From an uncultured Collinsella sp. (lineage in GTDB: Bacteria; Actinomycetota; Coriobacteriia; Coriobacteriales; Coriobacteriaceae): a stretch of DNA of 9,781 bases. The stretch covers positions 1 through 9,781 of the forward strand of contig USKL01000039.1 in assembly GCA_900555225.1 (NCBI GenBank), in the 5' to 3' direction. The notes below the pieces were generated by a model, which worked only from the letters and a program-made list of their open reading frames with translations, was not told the origin of the DNA and did no database searches. Both the position numbers and the translations under genes were made by a program. Shown piece by piece: positions 4,950 through 9,781 of the stretch (the stretch's first letter is position 1; each line of letters starts with the position of its first letter).

Positions 4950-7400
4950 ATGCTGCAAAAAATCCAACGCTTTGGCGGGGCAATGTTCGCGCCCGCCATG
5001 CTGTTTTCTATATCAGGCCTCATGGTCGGCGTCTCCGCTCTCGCAACGACTGCGGACATCGTCGGCGATCTCGCCGTATACGGAACCCCTTGGTACGTTT
5101 TCTGGGCTATCATCCAGCGCGGCTCGTGGACGGTCTTTAAACGCCTCCCGCTCCTTTTTGCCGTAGCGCTGCCCATCGGTCTTGCCCAAAAACAACCGGC
5201 TCGTTGCTGCCTCGAGGCTCTCGTCGCCTATTTTGCCTACTGCTTCTTTTTGAGCGAGATCATTAAGCTGAGCGGAGACAACCTTGGACTTGAGTACCCG
5301 TCATCTTTGACCTCCGCCAGCGGTATCACCGTCATCGACGGCATCAAGACGCTCGACACCGGCATTATCGGCCCGCTGGTGGTATCGGCAACCGTCGTCG
5401 CCATCCATGACCGCTTCTACGATGCCAAGGTTCCCGATTGGCTCGGCACCTTCTCGGGCTCCTCGCTGGTCTACCTCATCAGCTTTTTTGCCGTGTTTGC
5501 CCTTGCTGCTATCTCGGCCGCCATCGTGCCCTACGTATACGATGTAACCGATACGCTGCGTCACGCGCTTGCAGGCGTCGGTCCCTTTGGCGTGGGCATC
5601 TTTGTCTTTTTAGAACGAGCACTCGAGCCCTTTGGCCTGCACCACCTGCTCTACATGCCGATCTACTACGACAACCTGGTCATTAACGACGGCATCTACG
5701 CCACGTGGAGCAGTTTGCTCCCCATCCTCTCCCATAGCACGCGCCCCCTTAATGAGCTTGCGCCGTGGGCCGGTTTTACCGCCACCGGCTGGGTCAAGCT
5801 CTTTGGCCTTCCTGCCATCGCAGCTGCGTTCTACTCCACCGCAAAACCCGAGCGCCGCGCCGGCCTCAGGGTCATCCTTGTTCCCGCCATCATCGCTTCG
5901 GTGGTTTGCGGCGTTACCGAGCCACTCGAGTTTCTCTTTATGTTCACCCACCCCGGGCTCTTTTTTCTCTACGCCGTCTTATCGTCTTGCCTTGCCACAA
6001 CCATGAATCTCTTTGGCATCGTCGGCATCTTCTCGGGCGGCCTCATGGAGATGGCAGCCTTCAACTTTATTCCGCTCATGCGCACGCATGCCGGTGCCTA
6101 TCTTTTGGCGCTCGGTATCGGCCTTGCCTTTAGCCTCATCTTTTTTGTTAGTTTTCGAGCACTCATCTTGGTCTATGACCTTAAGACTCCGGGCCGCGAG
6201 GATCATGTCGTCAATCGCGCGGCAATCGATTGTTTAACGGGAAGCGACTTTGCCAAAGAGCAATCTCCCAATGACGAGGTCAATAGTCGATCCGATCAAG
6301 ATCACGTCCTCGCTGAGCGGGTAATTCAGCTTTTAGGTGGCGTTGGCAATATCGTGGGCGCAACCAACTGCGCCACGCGCCTGCGCGTCGAGGTCGCAGA
6401 CCCTTCCATCGTTGCAGATAACGCGTCGTTTGTCGCGGTGGGCGCCAAGGGCCTCATCATTACGGGCAAGACCGCCCAGGTGATTATCGGCATCTCCGTT
6501 CCCCGCGTTAAAGAGCATTTTGACCAGATCATGGGCCTCGAGCCGGAATTTGTGCCCACCACCTCGGCCTCCCCTGCCGACAGCGCAGCCCATAAGCGCG
6601 GTGATATCTGCTTCTTCGATATCGACGGAACGCTCGCCTGGCAAGACCCCAGGCTCGCCCAAGACCTTCCCGAAGACGAGCGGGACCTCTCCCCCTATCC
6701 CAACGAGGCGGTTTCGCAGGCAATCCGCGAGTTTGTCGCCAACGGCAACATGGCCTTCATCTGCACAGGGCGCACCCTCAGCTGCATCCACCCCAAACTT
6801 CTTGAGCTGCCCTGGACCGGCATCGTCTGTCTTGCGGGCGGTTACGCCGAGATCGACGGACACGCAATTCGCGATCTGTCGATGACACCCAGCATGCTGC
6901 AGCATCTTGCCCCCTATCTTGAGCAATCGGGCGAGGTCATCCGCTTTGAGGGCCTCAACGGCGTCGTACGCATGAGTGCCGATGCCCCCGATGCCCCCGG
7001 ATACGCGCGCACCCTGGGCGACGCAGTCACGCAGCTGCAACATTACAGTGTCTACAAGATCTTGATGTCTACATCGCTCGCCAACCACATCGCTCAAGAT
7101 AAGACACTTGAGCCGCTGCTGTGCTTTAACGAGCTCGAACTCGAGGTAACCGAAATCTCGCCCCGCGAATGCACGAAGCGCGGGGGCATCCAGTCTGTAC
7201 TCGACGCCCTCGATCCCCACCACGGAACCGTATACGGCATCGGCGACGCCAGCAATGACATCTCGCTGATGAACGCCGTCGATGTCGGTATCGCCATGGG
7301 CAACGCACCAGACTATCTCAAGGATAAGGCCGATTACGTGACCGACACCGTCGATCACGACGGTGTCGTTGCGGCGCTCGAGCATTTTAGGCTGATTTAG
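4950..7400 (+). CDS. Trifunctional fusion: alpha-glucoside-type PTS EIIC-EIIB joined to a Cof-type HAD-IIB phosphatase
   Basis: An 816-residue protein with three parts. Residues 1 to about 415 are a polytopic PTS EIIC of the glucose superfamily, closest from memory to GlvC/AglA/MalX alpha-glucoside permeases: MLQKIQRFGGAMFAPAMLF start, SGITVIDGIKTLDTGIIG, GLHH with His231-His232, GVTEPLEF with Glu324, and LKTPGRED at 411-418. Residues 452-528 are EIIB with the phosphorylation site Cys474 in TNCATRLRVEV. After a Ser/Ala/Pro linker (529-551) comes a full HAD-IIB domain (552-816): nucleophile Asp557 and Asp559 in FDIDGT, Thr606 in ICTGRT, Lys743, and GDASND with Asp766 and Asp770; 137 residues between motifs II and III hold the C2 cap. 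EIIC and EIIB import and phosphorylate a sugar using an EIIA supplied in trans. The phosphatase may act on that sugar phosphate (inference). GGAAGG precedes ATG 4950. All catalytic residues are intact, so this is not a decayed fusion. Sugar identity is unproven. Confidence 0.93.
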   Translation: MLQKIQRFGGAMFAPAMLFSISGLMVGVSALATTADIVGDLAVYGTPWYVFWAIIQRGSWTVFKRLPLLFAVALPIGLAQKQPARCCLEALVAYFAYCFFLSEIIKLSGDNLGLEYPSSLTSASGITVIDGIKTLDTGIIGPLVVSATVVAIHDRFYDAKVPDWLGTFSGSSLVYLISFFAVFALAAISAAIVPYVYDVTDTLRHALAGVGPFGVGIFVFLERALEPFGLHHLLYMPIYYDNLVINDGIYATWSSLLPILSHSTRPLNELAPWAGFTATGWVKLFGLPAIAAAFYSTAKPERRAGLRVILVPAIIASVVCGVTEPLEFLFMFTHPGLFFLYAVLSSCLATTMNLFGIVGIFSGGLMEMAAFNFIPLMRTHAGAYLLALGIGLAFSLIFFVSFRALILVYDLKTPGREDHVVNRAAIDCLTGSDFAKEQSPNDEVNSRSDQDHVLAERVIQLLGGVGNIVGATNCATRLRVEVADPSIVADNASFVAVGAKGLIITGKTAQVIIGISVPRVKEHFDQIMGLEPEFVPTTSASPADSAAHKRGDICFFDIDGTLAWQDPRLAQDLPEDERDLSPYPNEAVSQAIREFVANGNMAFICTGRTLSCIHPKLLELPWTGIVCLAGGYAEIDGHAIRDLSMTPSMLQHLAPYLEQSGEVIRFEGLNGVVRMSADAPDAPGYARTLGDAVTQLQHYSVYKILMSTSLANHIAQDKTLEPLLCFNELELEVTEISPRECTKRGGIQSVLDALDPHHGTVYGIGDASNDISLMNAVDVGIAMGNAPDYLKDKADYVTDTVDHDGVVAALEHFRLI

Positions 7401-7513
7401 GCACACTCCATCAAACGCACGCCCGTTGTCCTAAATCGCCAAAACTGCCGCGCCAAACGCCCTGATGTGGCAATATGTTGTCTGCATATTGCATCAATGC
7501 AACCTCAGAAAGA

Positions 7514-8539
7514 ATGCGAGAACCCGTGTCCAGTCCGTTTACCAGCTTTTTAGCCCAGCACTTTGACCAGATTAACGACTATCTGGCCACGTTCTTTGAC
7601 GGACAGGCGACCTCTGCCGATATCGAGCGCTACCTGTACGCGCCGCTCTCGGCTTTTACGGCCAACGCCGGCAAGCGCCACCGCCCGCTTATCTGCATGC
7701 TCGCCGCAACCGCAGTGGGCGGTAGCTTTGAGAGCGCCCGCAGCGCCGCGGCAGCCATCGAGCATTTCCAGTCGGGCGCGCTGATCCACGACGACATCGC
7801 CGACAACGGACAGCTTCGTCGAGGCAAGCCCTGCATGCACCTTACCGAGGGCACGGGCCTTGCCATCAATTGCGGCGACCTGGCGCTCACCATGGTCACC
7901 AAGACGGTTCTCGACGACCCCACGCTGGAGTCCGACGTGAAGCTGCGCGTGCTCCACGAGCTTACCGAGATGATCGTCCGCACCATCGAGGGGCAAGCAC
8001 TCGACCTGGGTTGGGTCCGTGACGGGCGCTTTGATATCTCGGTTGATGACTACCTGGACATGGCGACGCACAAGACCGCGTTTTACAGCGGAGCCACGCC
8101 GCTTGCCGCCGGAGCCATTATCGGCGGCGGCAGCGATGAGCAAATCGAAGCGCTGCGCGCCTTTGGCCTACACACAGGCCTTGCCTTTCAGATTCAGGAC
8201 GACCTGCTCAACCTTGTCGGCACTAAGGAAGCCGCCAACAAGGACTTCCGCACCGACATCACCGAGGGCAAGCGCACGCTTGTCGCCGTACACGCCCTGT
8301 CAGACGAGCGCTATCACGACGAGATTGAAGCGATCCTCTCCTCGGGCACCGAGGACCCCGCGCAGCTCGCGCGCGCCGTGGAGATCTTCCAGGAGACCGG
8401 CTCCATCGATTACGCCCACACTTACGCGCTCGACCTGACCGCTAAGGCCAAAGCGGCCATCGAGAACGTTGAGCTTGATCCGCACGCACGCGAGCTGTTC
8501 CTCTCCATGGCAGATTTCTTTGTGGAGCGCCTTAACTAA
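7514..8539 (+). CDS. Trans-polyprenyl diphosphate synthase (geranylgeranyl/longer-chain isoprenyl diphosphate synthase family)
   Basis: A soluble Mg-dependent prenyltransferase that condenses isopentenyl diphosphate onto an allylic primer, making chains for quinones or other isoprenoids. Seen, numbered from ATG 7514 (341 residues): GKRHRP near 52-57 for substrate binding, first aspartate-rich motif DDIAD (93-97) followed by the RRGKP motif, HKTAF, and second motif FQIQDD with DDLLN at 229-233, where the usual last Asp is Asn; then KDFRTDITEGKRTL. Residues before the first motif are small (Gly, Ala), which favours products beyond C15, but length cannot be fixed. Start choice is uncertain: the frame opens at ATG 7475 with little ribosome-binding signal; ATG 7514 follows the purine run AGAAAGA directly, and GTG 7526 (337 residues) is also plausible because family similarity begins there. 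It lies 113 bp after the PTS fusion with no terminator seen between, but the functions are unrelated. Confidence 0.93.
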   Translation: MREPVSSPFTSFLAQHFDQINDYLATFFDGQATSADIERYLYAPLSAFTANAGKRHRPLICMLAATAVGGSFESARSAAAAIEHFQSGALIHDDIADNGQLRRGKPCMHLTEGTGLAINCGDLALTMVTKTVLDDPTLESDVKLRVLHELTEMIVRTIEGQALDLGWVRDGRFDISVDDYLDMATHKTAFYSGATPLAAGAIIGGGSDEQIEALRAFGLHTGLAFQIQDDLLNLVGTKEAANKDFRTDITEGKRTLVAVHALSDERYHDEIEAILSSGTEDPAQLARAVEIFQETGSIDYAHTYALDLTAKAKAAIENVELDPHARELFLSMADFFVERLN

Positions 8540-8581
8540 CGGGGGTTATAAAATCTGTCAGCAGCGTATTTAGGCACAACT

Positions 8582-8590
8582 TGCTACACT
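8582..8590 (+). promoter_or_regulatory. Candidate extended -10 promoter for the peptidoglycan-binding protein gene
   Basis: TGCTACACT is an extended -10 (TG-N-TACACT) about 90 bp before ATG 8678, without a clear -35. It starts 42 bases after the synthase stop codon. The leader between holds only a small imperfect TGCAT/ATGCA repeat near 8598-8611. No terminator is visible after the synthase gene, so co-transcription is also possible. Confidence 0.35.
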
Positions 8591-8677
8591 GTTGAGTGCA
8601 TGTTTATGCATCCCTTTGCGTTGTCTATCCGACAGACGCTCAAATAGTACGAATGGTACGCCGAAAGGGGTTCGTTC

Positions 8678-9583
8678 ATGGAACCTATTACAACGGGCAT
8701 GCAAGGAGCAGCCGTCGAGGACGTGCAGTCTCGTCTCCTGCAGCTCGGCTACACGATTGATGCCGCCGAAGTCACCGACAAGTACTTTGGAGCCACCACT
8801 GAGCAGGCCGTCAGCACCTTCAGGCTCGACAGCGGCCTTGCTGCCGGTCATGCCGTCGATATCCCCTGTTGGAGCGCCCTTGTAGACGCTTCGTATAAGC
8901 TGGGCGACCGCACCCTCTATCTGCGCATGCCCAATTTCCATGGCGCCGATGTGCAGGCCCTGCAGCGCGCTCTCAACGTTTTGGGCTTTGCCTGTGGCGA
9001 AGACGACGGCTACTTTGGTCCGCATACCGAGGCCGCCCTGCAGCAGTTCCAGGAAAATGTCGGCCTGTTTGCCGACGGCATGGCCTTCCAGGACACCTAC
9101 GCCTACATCAACCGCCTGCACCATGTGTGGGAGGGCAAGCCCTCGGTCACCGAAGCCGAGTCCCGCATCGGTTTTGCTCGCGCCGCCAACGTGCTCGAGC
9201 GCTTCCAGATTGCCGTTATCGGCGAGGACCCCATCGCACGCAGCGTTGCGTCGCGCATGTGGAATATCGCCACGGCAACGACCGACAACAGCGGCATGAT
9301 GCTCTGTGACTCCGAGGTCCCAACCGACGTTGACCTGGTGCTCGAAATCGCAAGCGACGAGCTGCCCGCCGACGCCGCACCGCGCGCCACGATTGCCCTC
9401 GCCGAGTGCCACAACCTGGCCCAGCGCATCCGCACTGCCAATGTTGCCGCACAGCAGAAGCCGGCACGCATTCGCATCGAGCTCACGGGCATGACGCGCT
9501 ACAACGGCACCTTCACGGCCAGCGACGCGCAGACACTCGCCGTACGCCTGCTCGATGGCGTTTGCGATGCCCTCGCAGATTAG
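8678..9583 (+). CDS. CwlM-like cytoplasmic protein: two peptidoglycan-binding (PG_binding_1) repeats plus degenerate amidase-like C-terminus
   Basis: A 301-residue protein with no signal peptide or membrane segment. Two PG_binding_1 repeats are visible: residues 6-68 (MQGAAVEDVQSRLLQLGY ... EQAVSTFR) and 86-147 (GADVQALQRALNVLGF, DGYFGPHTEAALQQFQ). Their arrangement and the joining segment ASYKLGDRTLY at 71-81 match, from memory, the start of mycobacterial CwlM (ASYRLGARTLY). Residues about 167-301 align loosely with its Amidase_3 region, for example RIRIELTGMTRYNGTFTAS with VQVDIGYITNPHDRGMLVS, but the zinc-binding histidines and the first loop are missing and the domain is about 50 residues short, so hydrolase activity is not expected. 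Mycobacterial CwlM works in the cytoplasm, binding MurA and other wall-synthesis partners; a similar regulatory role here is inference. ATG 8678 has GAAAGGGG (8663-8670) at a 7-base gap. The gene precedes tRNA-Gln by 38 bp. Alternatively it is simply a PGBD protein of unknown role. Confidence 0.88.
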   Translation: MEPITTGMQGAAVEDVQSRLLQLGYTIDAAEVTDKYFGATTEQAVSTFRLDSGLAAGHAVDIPCWSALVDASYKLGDRTLYLRMPNFHGADVQALQRALNVLGFACGEDDGYFGPHTEAALQQFQENVGLFADGMAFQDTYAYINRLHHVWEGKPSVTEAESRIGFARAANVLERFQIAVIGEDPIARSVASRMWNIATATTDNSGMMLCDSEVPTDVDLVLEIASDELPADAAPRATIALAECHNLAQRIRTANVAAQQKPARIRIELTGMTRYNGTFTASDAQTLAVRLLDGVCDALAD

Positions 9584-9590
9584 GTAAACT
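9562..9590 (+). promoter_or_regulatory. Predicted promoter of tRNA-Gln, overlapping the end of the preceding gene
   Basis: TTGCGA (9562-9567) and TAAACT (9585-9590) are exactly 17 bp apart, each matching 4 of 6 consensus bases. This would start transcription about 25 bases before the tRNA. The -35 and most of the spacer lie within the last codons of the upstream gene. A small hairpin GTTGC/GCAAC (9597-9612) follows, with no T-run. Confidence 0.45.
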
Positions 9591-9621
9591 AAACGAGTTG
9601 CTTTTGGGCAACACCACACAT

Positions 9622-9696
9622 TGGGACGTAGTTCAACGGTAGAACTCCGGTTTTTGGTGCCGGCTGTTGGGGGTTCGAATCCCTCCGTCCCAGCCA
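9622..9696 (+). tRNA. tRNA-Gln (anticodon UUG), CCA encoded
   Basis: A full cloverleaf can be drawn: acceptor TGGGACG (9622-9628) with CGTCCCA (9686-9692), D arm GTTC/GAAC, anticodon stem CCGGT/GCCGG around loop TTTTGGT giving anticodon TTG at 9654-9656, a 5-nt variable loop, T arm GGGGG/CCCTC (one G-T pair) with loop TTCGAAT, discriminator G at 9693 and encoded CCA at 9694-9696. The U1-A72 first pair and G73 are the classic glutamine identity elements. It reads CAA, and CAG by wobble. Confidence 0.97.
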
Positions 9697-9705
9697 TTAA
9701 AATTG

Positions 9706-9742
9706 AGCGCCCTGAGCCCATAACGGCCCAGGGCGCTTTCTT
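9706..9742 (+). terminator. Rho-independent terminator after tRNA-Gln
   Basis: A 9-bp stem AGCGCCCTG (9706-9714) / CAGGGCGCT (9729-9737), extended inward by three more pairs after one mismatch, loop of six, followed by TTTCTT. It begins nine bases after the encoded CCA. Confidence 0.88.
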
Positions 9743-9751
9743 GTGGGCAAG

Positions 9752-9764
9752 CGGAGGGATTCGA
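9752..9764 (-). repeat. Inverted 13-nt copy of the tRNA-Gln T-arm segment
   Basis: CGGAGGGATTCGA at 9752-9764 is the exact reverse complement of TCGAATCCCTCCG inside the tRNA (9675-9687). It is followed by ACCC-gcaa-GGGT, a small stem with a GNRA-type loop. It does not continue as a second tRNA: the T loop is interrupted and no acceptor pairing is visible. The window ends here, so its extent is unknown. Confidence 0.5.
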
Positions 9765-9781
9765 GAACCCGCAAGGGTGCG

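Noticed and set aside
6333..7406. Minus-strand open frame of 357 codons inside the PTS-HAD gene
   Set aside because: It is antisense to the conserved EIIB and HAD motifs; the translation shows no recognisable domain and no ribosome-binding site was found.
8570..9721. Minus-strand open frame of 383 codons covering the CwlM-like gene and the tRNA
   Set aside because: Its N-terminal GTEGFEPPTAG string is the well-known artefact of translating the antisense strand of a tRNA; the rest mirrors the PGBD gene.
9750..9781. A second tRNA on the minus strand at the window end
   Set aside because: The T loop is broken by extra bases and no acceptor stem or CCA complement is positioned correctly.

Overview
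The window looks like a chromosomal stretch from a high-GC, Gram-positive-type actinobacterium, most likely a gut Coriobacteriia member of the Collinsella kind. This is inferred from GC-rich codon use, a twin-arginine lipoprotein as sugar-binding protein, and a protein resembling the mycobacterial regulator CwlM; no ribosomal marker is present to prove it.

Left part (1-4720, all on the minus strand): an oligosaccharide or alpha-glucoside uptake module. Transcription runs right to left: a TreR-type GntR/UTRA regulator (4720-4001), a strong terminator (3961-3909), a regulatory gap with operator-like palindromes, then a solute-binding lipoprotein (3694-2378), two MalF/MalG-type permeases that overlap by one base, and an MsmK/UgpC-type ATPase cut by the window edge. 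GC-rich stem-loops sit between binding protein and first permease and between second permease and ATPase.

Middle (4721-7400): a 229-bp divergent intergenic region with duplicated short motifs separates treR from a plus-strand gene for an 816-residue protein. That protein joins a GlvC/AglA/MalX-type PTS EIIC, an EIIB with phospho-cysteine, and a complete Cof-type (HAD-IIB) phosphatase in one chain. No EIIA, phospho-alpha-glucosidase or glycoside hydrolase is visible, so the fused phosphatase is a candidate for the missing step after uptake. This is the most unusual gene in the window.

Right part (7401-9781, plus strand): a trans-polyprenyl diphosphate synthase, a signal-peptide-less protein with two peptidoglycan-binding repeats and a C-terminal region that looks like a degenerate amidase (CwlM-like), a tRNA-Gln(UUG) with its own promoter and terminator, and a short tail with an inverted 13-nt copy of part of the tRNA T arm.

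Working model (inference): TreR senses a phosphorylated disaccharide made by the PTS and controls the ABC operon, itself and possibly the PTS gene, while the HAD domain could remove both the phosphate and the inducer.
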